DNA of 64,000 nucleotides from Thiospirochaeta perfilievii. GTDB taxonomy: Bacteria; Spirochaetota; Spirochaetia; DSM-2461. Position 1 is the first letter of the stretch; each line of letters starts with the position of its first letter. Shown here one piece after another: positions 27,865 to 37,410 of the stretch. Made by a program: the position numbers and the translations under genes. The notes below the pieces were generated by a model. That model was not told where the DNA came from and searched no databases. It worked only from the letters and a program-made list of their open reading frames with translations. The stretch spans positions 1,116,001 through 1,180,000 of the forward strand of contig NZ_CP035807.1 of NCBI RefSeq assembly GCF_008329945.1. Reading direction: 5' to 3'.

Positions 27865-28032
27865 TTATATTTTATAGTTAATTTCATCTAAACTTTCATT
27901 AACAAATGATTTTAATATTTCATTTTCAACGTTTTTAAATACCATTGTATTTTTTATCATTTGTAATACTTCTTTTCGTATTGAAGTTATGTTTATATAT
28001 TCTTCTTTTCCGTTATTATTTTTAGATAACAT
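27865..28032 (-). CDS. Small hydrophilic protein of the peptide cluster
   Basis: 55 residues (MLSKNNNGKEEYINITS... ending LDEINYKI), ATG at 28032 preceded by GGAGA. Predicted helical, no cysteines, no membrane segment. It lies between the maturase and the precursor genes with short gaps, so it is probably cotranscribed. No family recognised; an accessory or chaperone-like role in maturation is a guess. Confidence 0.6.
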   Translation of the reverse strand: MLSKNNNGKEEYINITSIRKEVLQMIKNTMVFKNVENEILKSFVNESLDEINYKI

Positions 28033-28045
28033 TTTATTCTCCGTA

Positions 28046-30160
28046 TTAATTTCTAACTAATTTTACAGTTGTTAATAATTTGTCCAATGGATCTAAAGAA
28101 TCATTGAACTTAATTTCCGATAACTTATTGTCAATAAATTTATTATCAATGTTTTCCTTTAAAATTCTTGATACATTCATTTCTCTATAACTTAATTCAC
28201 ACTGTTCTTGCGTAGGTACTGTTATTTCTGAGGTGTTTTTTATATTATCGTATATGCATCTTTTACAGTGATAGGCTGTACAATTCTCACATAAAGATGA
28301 TGAATGAAGTTTATATCTGTCCAAATTATTATCTGTTAGACCTGTTTTTACATTACCCATAATACCAATGGCATTATCGAAATAAAATGCTGCACATGGA
28401 AATATGTTTCCTTCAGGAGAGACTGTAAGACTTTTATCACCAGCTTTACAATTTGACATATTGTTAATCATTAATCTGTCAGTTATGACATTTACCTCTT
28501 TAAGGAATCTACGATTATTAAATTGTGAAGATAAAAAGGGTACAACGCTTAATAATTCATTTTCATACAGAATAAAATCTTGATTGTTCATTGTTGAAAA
28601 ATCTTTAACAATAATATTAACTCTAGTGCTTACTTGAAGTAGATCTATGATTTTTGTTCCTAGACCTACAATATTTGATTTATCCAAATGTATGATTGTA
28701 TTTTGATATTCGTTTTCTGTTTCGTTAGATAATACAATTATTTTATTAGATTCTTTACCTTCATTACTAATCTCATAAAATAAATTTTGGGCTAAAATTG
28801 GTTGTAATTCGTTTGAAACTCCTGTTTTAGGTGATAATATTATTGGGCAAAAATTGTTATTTTTAGCAAATTCAAATGCTTCTATCAATATTTCGGGATC
28901 AATACTTCGTGTTAAAACATCATCGCTTGAATATGAACAATGTTCTATAACATTATTACTTAACATTATATATAAATGTTTTGATCTACCACGTAAAATA
29001 CCTTTATCAATACTTTTTTTTAGAGCTAATTGGCTCCAGAAATAATTATTAGCACTTACTCTTGCTTCATGCATTTTACATATATATGTTGCTCTATGAA
29101 AAATTGTGCCTGTAGCTGACTCATCATAATTATACCCCTGACACCAAGAACACCCACTTGCAATATCACACTCTAAACATTTGGATTGACTTTGATGAGA
29201 AGAAGTTAAAGCTCTATAAGCCCTTCTTTTATTCGCATCAATTCCAGTTTTAATATTTCCTATAATTCTTTCCTTTTTATTGCTCAAAGTTGCACTAGTA
29301 AACCTATTGCATGGAAAGAAATCCCCTTTATAATCTACTGCGATCATATTATCACCACATGAACACCAATTGTTGTTACGCCCATTTAGAGGACGACCTA
29401 GACTTGGATCAAAGAATGTACACTCAAAGTTATTATACAATTCCTTTTCTATTATCGTATCGGCTAACTCTTTCAACTGCTTTTCAAATATTTCAGGATC
29501 ACCTTCAACCCAAACATCTTCATATACAATATTTGAATTTACTTCTTCTATACCGTTTTCCCATAGACTTAATATACTATCTTTCAAATAAACCAAATCC
29601 TCATGACTAAATGTTGCTTTAGTTGATTGAATACCAGGGAATTGAGATCTATATAAATCAAAATTACTCATTACATCATCATAAGAACCTTTACCATTTT
29701 TATATATTCGTTGGAGATCATGCTTATCCTTATTCCCATCAATACTAAAACCTATTCCAAGGATTTCTTTATTACTTTTGATGAATTTTTGAACTTTATC
29801 CGTTTTATATAAAAGACCATTAGTAGATATAGAAAATTGAAAATTGCCAAACCATCTATGTTTTTCTACATATAATTTATTTTTTATATAATCACATAAT
29901 TTACTGATTAGATCTATTTCAATGAATGGTTCTCCTCCAATAAAATCGAACATTACTGAGTCAAAATCAAATTTATCACTGTTATTTATTATATAATCTA
30001 CAGCATCTTTTGCTACATTAAATGGCATTCTTAATATTTCATCCCTATTACATACATAACAATAATTACATATAAGATTGCAATCATTTGTTACTACAAA
30101 GGTTACATTTAAAGCATTACCACCCTTCCAGGATTGCGCTCCTCCATTACCTAAAACCAC
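28046..30160 (-). CDS. Radical SAM/SPASM peptide maturase, two-part fusion
   Basis: 704 residues with a GTG start at 30160 and AAGGAG upstream. Residues 1-380: radical SAM core with CX3CX2C at Cys27-Cys31-Cys34 (TNDCNLICNYCYVC) and FIGGEPFIEIDLI, then a cysteine-rich SPASM-like part (NWCSCGDNMIAVD, KCLECDIASGCSWCQGYNYD, YICKMH). Residues about 385-690 lack a radical SAM motif but hold a second cysteine set (NCKAGDKSLTVSPEGNIFPC, LCENCTAYHCKRCIYDN, QCELSYREMN). From memory the halves correspond to the radical SAM maturase and the separate 'CXXX repeat peptide maturase' of CXXX-repeat systems. Likely modifies the cysteine cores of the nearby precursors. Confidence 0.9.
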   Translation of the reverse strand: MVLGNGGAQSWKGGNALNVTFVVTNDCNLICNYCYVCNRDEILRMPFNVAKDAVDYIINNSDKFDFDSVMFDFIGGEPFIEIDLISKLCDYIKNKLYVEKHRWFGNFQFSISTNGLLYKTDKVQKFIKSNKEILGIGFSIDGNKDKHDLQRIYKNGKGSYDDVMSNFDLYRSQFPGIQSTKATFSHEDLVYLKDSILSLWENGIEEVNSNIVYEDVWVEGDPEIFEKQLKELADTIIEKELYNNFECTFFDPSLGRPLNGRNNNWCSCGDNMIAVDYKGDFFPCNRFTSATLSNKKERIIGNIKTGIDANKRRAYRALTSSHQSQSKCLECDIASGCSWCQGYNYDESATGTIFHRATYICKMHEARVSANNYFWSQLALKKSIDKGILRGRSKHLYIMLSNNVIEHCSYSSDDVLTRSIDPEILIEAFEFAKNNNFCPIILSPKTGVSNELQPILAQNLFYEISNEGKESNKIIVLSNETENEYQNTIIHLDKSNIVGLGTKIIDLLQVSTRVNIIVKDFSTMNNQDFILYENELLSVVPFLSSQFNNRRFLKEVNVITDRLMINNMSNCKAGDKSLTVSPEGNIFPCAAFYFDNAIGIMGNVKTGLTDNNLDRYKLHSSSLCENCTAYHCKRCIYDNIKNTSEITVPTQEQCELSYREMNVSRILKENIDNKFIDNKLSEIKFNDSLDPLDKLLTTVKLVRN

Positions 30161-30174
30161 GATATCTTCTCCTT

Positions 30175-30728
30175 TTATACTTTCTGTGTTTGACTAATAT
30201 TATCCAAAAATAATTCCCCGTTTTTAACCTTCAAAATAGCATCAAAATTAAATAATGATTTATGATTATGTGTTATCACGATTATTGTATGATCCTTGCT
30301 TAGATCCTGTAATATTTTTCTATAGACTTCTTTTGATTCTATATCTAATGAATTTTCAATTTCATCAAAGATTATAATTGGACTATTTCTGATTAAAACC
30401 CTCGCGACTGCTAAGCGTTGTGACATACCACCGGAAAGCTTGCACATCTGGCTATTAATAATAGTATTATAGCCATAAGGGAGACTCATAATATAATCAT
30501 GTAACAGAACCTTTTTACATATTGATTCAACTTCTACCTGCGTTACATCACTTTTAACCCACCTAAAATGGTCAACAAAAGAACTAGAGAATATATACGA
30601 ATGCTGACTTAGAACAGATATGTGCTCACTTAATTGTTTTATAGGAATATCTTTAATATCAGTTGTGCCTATTTGAATTGTTCCTTCATAGTGATCATAC
30701 ATTTTCATTAAGAGCTTAATAATTGTAC
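30175..30728 (-). pseudogene. Peptide ABC exporter, C-terminal ATPase fragment
   Basis: Contains Q-loop VLSQHSYIFSSSF, signature KLSGGMSQRLAVARVL, Walker B PIIIFDEIENSLD and H-loop VITHNHKS, ending 14 bases before the maturase start. Separated from the membrane part at 33034-34191 by an IS66 element. Excision with one target copy rebuilds an uninterrupted 567-residue exporter. Confidence 0.92.
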
Positions 30729-30751
30729 GTATCCGTCATTTTCTTGGGCAG

Positions 30752-32281
30752 TTAAAGCATAATCTTATTAACTTCTACCATATCACAATTCCAAGGGGTG
30801 AGGTGTTCCATCGATTCACCTTCTGAAAGTAAAACTACATTTTCAAAAAGCCACTTTAAATACGCGTATGGATTTAACCCATTAAGTTTAGCAGTTTCAA
30901 TTATAGAGTAGAAAAAACATAGAGATTCTGCTCCTTCAGGACTTCCAGAAAATAAGAAGTTACGTCTACCCATAACCATAGGTTTTACGACTCTCTCCGC
31001 AGCATTATTATCTGGAGTTAGTTCAGCACAATCTAGATAGTTAATGATTTTATCCCACTGTCCAAGAGTATATTTCACAGCTTTTCCGAGCTTACTTTCT
31101 GGTCGAAGATTTACAGCCTTCTTGTCCAACCATTTTTTAAGGTCTTCTAAAAGAGGTTCAACCTGCTTTCTTCTGTCTGCAATAAACTCACCTGGAGTCA
31201 TATTCTTAGCCCTTAGTTTTTTTTCTACGTTATATATCTTTTGGATCTTATTTATTACAACATTAGACTTATTTTTCTGTTTAGAAGCAACATAAGCATC
31301 GTACAAAGCACGCCTTGCATGAGCTAAACAGCCTACGTGAATAATATCATCATTGTCTTTAAATATTTTATCGTACCCGGGATATCCATCAGACTGGACA
31401 AAGCCGGAGAATCCTTGTGTGAAATCCTTTATATAATTGGCATTACGCGATCTATTATATTCATATAAAACAATTTCAGAGCCTACTGGACCTCCACGGG
31501 AGACCCAGATATATGAATTGCTTGAATCTAATTTCCCATCTTCTCCATGAACTTTTAAAACGGTTTCATCCATCTGGAGATAATTACCTGTTTTTATGTG
31601 GGTTTTCATAATATCATAAAGTATTTGAAGCTTTTTATATGCTTTTATAGTCCAACTAGACATATTTTGTCGGCTTATTGGGATTCCAAACCGTTCAAAT
31701 CTCTTTTCCTGCCTATAAAATGGAAGATAGTCACAAATTTTATTAGTCAGGATATAAGCAAGAAGTCCTGCTGTTATTATACTACCGGGTATTAATGATG
31801 GAGCTGCAGGAGCAATTCTGAAAACTGGTTTCTCTTCATCTCCAGAACCTTCACAGTTTCTACAAGCATATTTAGGTCTTATATGTCTCTCTACATATAC
31901 TTTTTCAGGTATAACCTGAATTCTCTCAGTTACAACCTCATCTATTTTCACAAGCTCATGACCACAAGCACATTTTTTATCTTCTTCTGAAATATCATGA
32001 ATTATATCTTTTCTTGGAAGTTCATCACTGATAGGCTTTCTTCCCGGTTTTTTCTTTTTATATTCAGAAACAATAATCTCTTCATCAGGCTCCTCTTCCA
32101 TTGGAGTTTCTTCAAACTCCTCAAAGAGTTCTTTTTGAAGAGGCATCTTTTCACTAGATTTGCCGAAATGTTTACTTCTTAATAAGCGAAGTTCATCTTC
32201 TAAAAGAGTAACCTTATTCTCAAGAGAATCTATATATTTTAAAACTTCCTCAGGTAATTCCTGCTTGTTAATATCTGTCAT
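30752..32281 (-). CDS. tnpC: IS66 transposase TnpC (second type)
   Basis: 509 residues with the same plan as the other IS66 transposases: coiled-coil N-terminus, CACGHE and ACRNC cysteine pairs, LQMDETVLKVHG, VQSDGYPGYDK and NNAAERVVKPMVMGRRNFLF. Diverged throughout from the 522-residue version. Confidence 0.95.
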   Translation of the reverse strand: MTDINKQELPEEVLKYIDSLENKVTLLEDELRLLRSKHFGKSSEKMPLQKELFEEFEETPMEEEPDEEIIVSEYKKKKPGRKPISDELPRKDIIHDISEEDKKCACGHELVKIDEVVTERIQVIPEKVYVERHIRPKYACRNCEGSGDEEKPVFRIAPAAPSLIPGSIITAGLLAYILTNKICDYLPFYRQEKRFERFGIPISRQNMSSWTIKAYKKLQILYDIMKTHIKTGNYLQMDETVLKVHGEDGKLDSSNSYIWVSRGGPVGSEIVLYEYNRSRNANYIKDFTQGFSGFVQSDGYPGYDKIFKDNDDIIHVGCLAHARRALYDAYVASKQKNKSNVVINKIQKIYNVEKKLRAKNMTPGEFIADRRKQVEPLLEDLKKWLDKKAVNLRPESKLGKAVKYTLGQWDKIINYLDCAELTPDNNAAERVVKPMVMGRRNFLFSGSPEGAESLCFFYSIIETAKLNGLNPYAYLKWLFENVVLLSEGESMEHLTPWNCDMVEVNKIML

Positions 32282-32324
32282 TACAAAAGAATTCTACAAT
32301 TTTAATAATAATTATAAAACCCCT

Positions 32325-32672
32325 TTAGTTCATTTCTTTAAACTTTATTTCTTTATGGGCTTTCCAAAAATCAATACCATCTAAAAGTAGCTTTAACTGT
32401 TCAAAAGTTATTTCTTGAGCATCTTCCTCAGTCATTGGCCATGGGAACTTATCTTTTTCTAGTTTTTTTTGCCACATACAGAATCCATTTCGATCCCAGT
32501 AAATACACTTTAATGTTTTTCTGTTACGGCTACAAAATAGAAAAAGGCTTCCTGAACCGGAATCCATTCCCATTTCGTCTTCTGTCAGTACAGATAAGCC
32601 ATTTATTTGTTTTCTCATATCTGTTACTCCAGGTCTTACATATATAGATAGGTTTGTAAAATCTAGTATCAT
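32325..32672 (-). CDS. tnpB: IS66 accessory protein TnpB (second type)
   Basis: 115-residue IS66 Orf2 protein (RPGVTDMRKQINGLSVL, GSGSLFLFCSRNRKTLKCIYWD). Start overlaps the tnpA stop by one base. Confidence 0.93.
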   Translation of the reverse strand: MILDFTNLSIYVRPGVTDMRKQINGLSVLTEDEMGMDSGSGSLFLFCSRNRKTLKCIYWDRNGFCMWQKKLEKDKFPWPMTEEDAQEITFEQLKLLLDGIDFWKAHKEIKFKEMN

Positions 32673-32965
32673 TATATCTCTCTTATCACAGAAATAATCT
32701 GAGCTATCTTTGAAGATGATACTGTGGCGGGAATCTCTAGTTTAATACTATTTATCATTAGCAGCGTTGGTTCTAAAGGTTTCTCTGATTTCAATTTAAC
32801 TTTCACAAACTTTTCTGACTCTGTTTCTTTTAATCTCCTAAGCCAATTCTGAAAGGTTGTTTGTTTAATATTTTTTTGTTTAGTAAACTCTGTTATTGTT
32901 AAACCTGATTTTTGTTGTTCTATAACTAATTGTTTTCTTTCTTCTAAAGTATATTTCGATTTCAT
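32672..32965 (-). CDS. tnpA: IS66 accessory protein TnpA (second type)
   Basis: 97 residues from the ATG at 32965, which has GGAGG five bases upstream; an upstream TTG at 32977 overlaps that ribosome site. Helix-turn-helix protein (KSGLTITEFTKQKNIKQTTFQNWLRRL). Confidence 0.9.
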   Translation of the reverse strand: MKSKYTLEERKQLVIEQQKSGLTITEFTKQKNIKQTTFQNWLRRLKETESEKFVKVKLKSEKPLEPTLLMINSIKLEIPATVSSSKIAQIISVIREI

Positions 32966-33033
32966 AAATCCTCCCAAATAGAGGATGAATCACTTTTCAA
33001 AATATTTTAATGGCATATAGTTTTGACGGATAC

Positions 33034-34191
33034 AATTGTACTTTTACCACTACCATTATCTCCCAAGATTCCTGTAATTGCGTTTGTTGTTATATTAAAA
33101 AATGTGTTATTAATAACTGGTGCTGATTCATTATATGAAAAACTTACAGAATTAAATTTGATATCACCATTTAAATTTTTTATGTTATAATTTGTTTTTT
33201 TATTAACATTTTGATATAGATTGTGTAGGTCATGTATTCTATGTAAGGGAATCATAGATTGCTGTAATTTTGAACTAATACTGGTGATATTTTTTAAAGA
33301 AAGAAAATATATTGTAGAGTATCTTGTAAAAGAGACAAAACCACCAATAGTAAATATTTTTAATGATATTTGAAAAGCACCAATAATAATATATGCTATC
33401 AACCCCAAGAACTCTAATAGCATACTGGCAAGTTTAGATTGTGCACTTTTCTTTTTTATTTTTTTTATTTCAGATGCTAATTTAAAGTTGAGTTGTGACA
33501 ATGAACTAAATGCTTTATCTTCCATTGAAAAGAACTTAATATCTAATAGACCATCAATAATCTCTTTAACAGAGTTGAATTGATTGTCATGTTGTTTTTT
33601 TATATCTCCTGAAATCTCTCTTAGTTTTCTTCCAAATATAGTAAACATGTATAAAGATAGTGGAAATGATAAAAACAGAACTCCATATAACGCTATATTT
33701 AATTTTATCAGAATTATACTAATACCTACAATTTTAAAAGAATCTAGAATAATTGAGATCAGCGTATTAATATATAATTCTGTAATAATTGGCACATCAT
33801 TTTCAACCCTGTTAATAAGTTCTCCACTTTTAAAAGTATCAAAATCTTTTAAAGGCATATTAATTAATGCCTTATATGTATCATCTTTTATTTTTTTATT
33901 TAAATTTACGGTAATATTTATAGTTATGTAAGTTTCTAAAAGACTAATAAAAATTCCTACTAAACCAATTAGGAAAATTAAGATAATAGGTTTTAAAGTA
34001 TCATTAAAACCTTCTACCAATAGTGAGTCTATAATTTCACCAAGAAAATATGGTTCAAGTAATGTTACTCCTACTGATAAGGTAGATAATATTAGGATTA
34101 CTAAAATTTTAATTCTATATCCTTTTATATACTTTAGAAAATATTTGAGACATATAATATCATTTGTAGAAATGTTATTATTAAATATCAA
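33034..34191 (-). pseudogene. Peptide ABC exporter, membrane domain and Walker A fragment
   Basis: About 386 codons of a one-polypeptide ABC exporter. Six membrane helices (first near residues 28-50), then the start of the nucleotide-binding domain (IKFNSVSFSYNESAPVINN) and Walker A LGDNGSGKSTI, where the IS66 element enters. No N-terminal C39 peptidase is present, so leader removal must happen elsewhere. Its start overlaps the upstream gene stop by four bases. Presumed exporter of the modified peptides before disruption. Confidence 0.92.
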
Positions 34192-34463
34192 ATTATTCTC
34201 TTTGTTAATTTTCGAGTACTGTAATCAATTCTCCATTCAGTATTTTCTGCAAGACTAAATCCATATTTTCTTTCAACGTCCTTCCACCATGACTTATGGC
34301 ATAGCTCTACATCAATAAGATTAGCCACATATTCTTCAAACATTTCCTTTGTATCTAGCTTCAGCGATGTTAAAAGTGTTAATAAGCATCCTTTTTTATT
34401 AGCTAATTCTTGAAATTTTTCTAGATAAGATCTATCTAAAATACATAATAATTCGTGTTTCAT
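34188..34463 (-). CDS. Small protein, possible CXXX-type peptide modification accessory protein
   Basis: 91 residues, first gene of the minus-strand peptide operon. Soluble, largely helical, with a C-terminal block SWWKDVERKYGFSLAENTEWRIDYSTRKL. From memory this block resembles the small 'CXXX repeat peptide modification system protein', which accompanies related maturases. The resemblance and position suggest a partner of the maturase; function unknown. Confidence 0.6.
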   Translation of the reverse strand: MKHELLCILDRSYLEKFQELANKKGCLLTLLTSLKLDTKEMFEEYVANLIDVELCHKSWWKDVERKYGFSLAENTEWRIDYSTRKLTKRII

Positions 34464-34505
34464 AATAAATACTCCAATGGTTCAATATATGTTTATCATG
34501 AAAGC

Positions 34506-34534
34506 ATTAAAAATATTATTTTGTAAATTATCAA
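34506..34534 (-). promoter_or_regulatory. Candidate promoter of the peptide-maturation operon
   Basis: On the minus strand, TTGATA (34534-34529) and TTTAAT (34511-34506) are 17 bases apart, about 43 bases before the first gene. The intergenic stretch 34464-34795 is otherwise AT-rich with no gene seen. Pattern match only. Confidence 0.35.
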
Positions 34535-34746
34535 CATGTATTAAGACTATCGGGCTACCTATTTCAATAGTAAAAATTTATGAGTGATATTGTTATGTTC
34601 TCAATAATATTTACAATGCATTGTTACAAAAATTTATGTTTTAGAATAAAAAAGCAAGTTTAGAGGTTAAATATTGTTTAATAACAAAATTAAATTCAAA
34701 ATGGAATAAAAATGTTGTAATACATTAGGGTTATCCTTGTTTCTAA

Positions 34747-34778
34747 TTGACGTTACAGTCATAGCATGCAAATATAAT
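34747..34778 (+). promoter_or_regulatory. Weak candidate promoter of the divergent unknown gene
   Basis: TTGACG (34747) and TATAAT (34773-34778) upstream of the gene at 34796, but the spacer is 20 bases, longer than usual. AAGGAG follows as ribosome site. Confidence 0.25.
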
Positions 34779-34795
34779 TTAATAAGGAGAATTGA

Positions 34796-35007
34796 ATGGA
34801 ATTATTAGACAACATTGATCACAGAAAATATATTAATTGGGAAAGTATAGTTGACCAAGTGGTAGAAACTTTTAAATTAGATAATATTGAAAAAGGAAAG
34901 TTACATACGAGTAGAGTTGCAAAATTGATAGGATGTCTACCTTTTATAGCTGAATGTGACCAACCTATGAGGACAAGTCTATCTCATCTATCTACTTACA
35001 TCATAGC
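34796..35007 (+). pseudogene. Unknown 181-aa protein, N-terminal fragment (IS-interrupted)
   Basis: First 70 codons (MELLDNIDHRKYINWESIVDQ... HLSTYII), after which the IS66 element at 35008 inserts. Rejoined to 37419-37752 it encodes 181 soluble residues with no signal peptide or recognised family. It is transcribed divergently from the peptide operon. A regulatory or immunity role is only a positional guess. Confidence 0.75.
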
Positions 35008-35078
35008 GTAACCGTCAAATCTATAGGCAGTAACAACTGATATTTAAATATTTAATATTTTAAAAAGGGAATAGCTCT

Positions 35079-36647
35079 CTAAGAAGGTAACATAATTTTA
35101 TTAACTTCTATTGGATCACATTTCCATGGAGCTAATTCTTCTAATGAGGAGCCTTCTGGTAATAATGGAGCCTTATCATATAACCATTTTAAATATGCGT
35201 ATGGATTTAAATCATTTAATTTTGCCGTTTCAATTAAAGAGTAGAAAAAACATAATGCATCCGCACCTTCAGGACTACCCGAAAATAAAAAATTTTTACG
35301 ACCCATAACAAGTGGTTTTACCACTCTCTCCGCAGCGTTATTATCTGGAGTAAGCTCTGCACAATCAAGGTAATTTATCATTTTATCCCATTGGCCTAAT
35401 GTATATTTTACAGCTTTCCCCAATTTACTTTCTGGTCTAATATTTATAGCCTTTTTATCAAGCCAGTCTTTTAGGTTATCAAGTAATGGTGTCGCTAACT
35501 TCTTTCTTTCTGCTACAAATTCTTCCGGTTTGAGGTTCTTATCTCTAAGTTGTTTTTCTACAACATATATCTTTTGAATTTTATTAATTACAACATTAGA
35601 CTTATTTAGTTGCTTAGAAGCTTTATAGGCATCGTAAAGCTCTCTCCGACAATGTGCTAAACATGTTACATGTGTTATTTTGTCACTATTTTTAAAAACG
35701 GCATTGTAACCTGGGAAACCATCTGACTGACAAAACCCAGAAAAGCCTTCAGTAAAATCTTTAATATATTTTGAACTTCGAGATCTATTATATTCATAGA
35801 GAGCTATACTTGAGTCTTTAGGCCCACCACAGGTGACCCATATGTAAGAGTTACTAGAATCTAATTTACCAACTTCCCCATGAACTTTGAGGACTGTTTC
35901 ATCCATTTGAAGATATGTACCAGTCTTTATGTGATCTTTCATAATATCATTAAGACCTTTTAATTTTCTATAAGCTTTTATAGTCCAGTTTGACATATTC
36001 TGTCTGCTTATCGGAATCCCATACCTCTCAAATCTTTTCTCTTGCCGATAAAATGGCAGGTAATCACAAAATTTATTTGTATGGATGTAAGCAAGAAGAC
36101 CACCAGTCACTATACTTCCTGAAATCAATGATGGTGGTGCAGGAGCAACTCTAAAAGTTGGTTTATCTTCATCTCCTGAACCTTCACAATTCCTGCAGGC
36201 ATATTTTGGTCTTATATGTTGTTCTACATAAGACTTTTCAGGAATAATCTGTACCCTTTCTGTTACTACTTCATCAATTTTAACCATCTGACATCCACAA
36301 GCACACTGTTTATCATCTTCTGATATATCGTGAATGATTTGTTTTCTAGGTAGGGATGGATCTATAGGTTTTCGACCTTTCTTTTTTCTATTATATGCTG
36401 GAATAGATATAACTTCAGGTTCATCCTCTTCTTCTATATCCAAGGCGGTTTGCTCAAACTCATCAAATAATTCAGATTGTAAAGGTGTAACCTTTTCACT
36501 AGATTTTCCAAATCTCTTTACTCTTTCGAGACGCAACTCTTCTTCTAGTATTTTAACCCTATTTTCAAGAGATTTATTTGAGTTTTCAAGAGACTCAATA
36601 TATGTAGATATTTCTTCAGGGATTACCTGTTTTTTTATTCCGCCCAT
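35079..36647 (-). CDS. tnpC: IS66 transposase TnpC (copy 2)
   Basis: 522 residues, identical to the copy 1 transposase at 23067-24635; domains as described there. Confidence 0.95.
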   Translation of the reverse strand: MGGIKKQVIPEEISTYIESLENSNKSLENRVKILEEELRLERVKRFGKSSEKVTPLQSELFDEFEQTALDIEEEDEPEVISIPAYNRKKKGRKPIDPSLPRKQIIHDISEDDKQCACGCQMVKIDEVVTERVQIIPEKSYVEQHIRPKYACRNCEGSGDEDKPTFRVAPAPPSLISGSIVTGGLLAYIHTNKFCDYLPFYRQEKRFERYGIPISRQNMSNWTIKAYRKLKGLNDIMKDHIKTGTYLQMDETVLKVHGEVGKLDSSNSYIWVTCGGPKDSSIALYEYNRSRSSKYIKDFTEGFSGFCQSDGFPGYNAVFKNSDKITHVTCLAHCRRELYDAYKASKQLNKSNVVINKIQKIYVVEKQLRDKNLKPEEFVAERKKLATPLLDNLKDWLDKKAINIRPESKLGKAVKYTLGQWDKMINYLDCAELTPDNNAAERVVKPLVMGRKNFLFSGSPEGADALCFFYSLIETAKLNDLNPYAYLKWLYDKAPLLPEGSSLEELAPWKCDPIEVNKIMLPS

Positions 36648-36688
36648 CGAGTAAATACTACAATTTTATAAAAGATTATAAAACCCTT

Positions 36689-37036
36689 TTAATTCATCTC
36701 TTTAAAATATATTTCTTTATGGGCTTTCCAAAAATCTATACCAGACAATAGAAGTTTTAATTGTTCTAAAGTTATCTCTTCTGCATCATCTGCCGTTTGT
36801 GGCCATGGGAACTTATCTTTCTCGAGTTTCTTTTGCCACATTGCAAAACCATTTTTATCCCAGTATATACATTTCAAGTTTTTTCTGTTTTTGCTACAAA
36901 ACAAAAATAAACTTCCAGAACCAGAATCTAATTTCATTTCACTTTCAGCTAAAACTGATAACCCATTAATCTGAGATCTCATATCTGTTGATCCAGGGCG
37001 AACGAAGATTGATATTTTAGTTAGGTCTAAAAACAT
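36689..37036 (-). CDS. tnpB: IS66 accessory protein TnpB (copy 2)
   Basis: 115 residues, identical to the protein at 24677-25024. Confidence 0.93.
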   Translation of the reverse strand: MFLDLTKISIFVRPGSTDMRSQINGLSVLAESEMKLDSGSGSLFLFCSKNRKNLKCIYWDKNGFAMWQKKLEKDKFPWPQTADDAEEITLEQLKLLLSGIDFWKAHKEIYFKEMN

Positions 37037-37341
37037 CAGTTAACTTCCATTAGTACAGCGATTATTTTACTAATTTTATCTGAATTTATAACTCCACAGA
37101 TCTCAATCTTTGTATCATTAACAATAATTTTAATATCATGAGTTTTCTTAGAATTACTCGTTTTAGGTTTTATCTTAACCAAATTTGATTTTTCAGTATT
37201 TATAGAGAACATTTTAACCCAATAAATAAAAGTTGATGCTTTTAGGTTATTTTCTCTACTAAAAGCTGCAACTGACTGGCCTGATTTATTGAACTCTGAT
37301 ACTAATAATTTCCACTCTTCGTGGCTCTTTCGACTTTTCAT
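37036..37341 (-). CDS. tnpA: IS66 accessory protein TnpA (copy 2)
   Basis: 101 residues, identical to the protein at 25024-25329. Confidence 0.9.
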   Translation of the reverse strand: MKSRKSHEEWKLLVSEFNKSGQSVAAFSRENNLKASTFIYWVKMFSINTEKSNLVKIKPKTSNSKKTHDIKIIVNDTKIEICGVINSDKISKIIAVLMEVN

Positions 37342-37410
37342 ATTATCCCTCGGACTTAAGGGTGTAATATTTTATTTATTTTTTTAAGGGCATACTAAAT
37401 TGACGGTTAC

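Larger units (their letters stand above)
30729..33033 (-). mobile_element. IS66-family insertion sequence, second type (copy 3)
   Basis: 2305 bp. Ends GTATCCGTCA and TGACGGATAC; target duplication AATTGTAC at 30721-30728 and 33034-33041. Related to but clearly distinct from the 2403-bp elements. Carries intact tnpA, tnpB and tnpC and splits an ABC exporter gene just after its Walker A motif. Confidence 0.95.
35008..37410 (-). mobile_element. IS66-family insertion sequence, copy 2
   Basis: 2403 bp, same length and orientation as copy 1 (offset exactly 12012). Ends GTAACCGTCAA / TTGACGGTTAC; its own target duplication ATCATAGC at 35000-35007 and 37411-37418 shows an independent insertion event. 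One difference from copy 1 seen at 35024. Confidence 0.95.
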
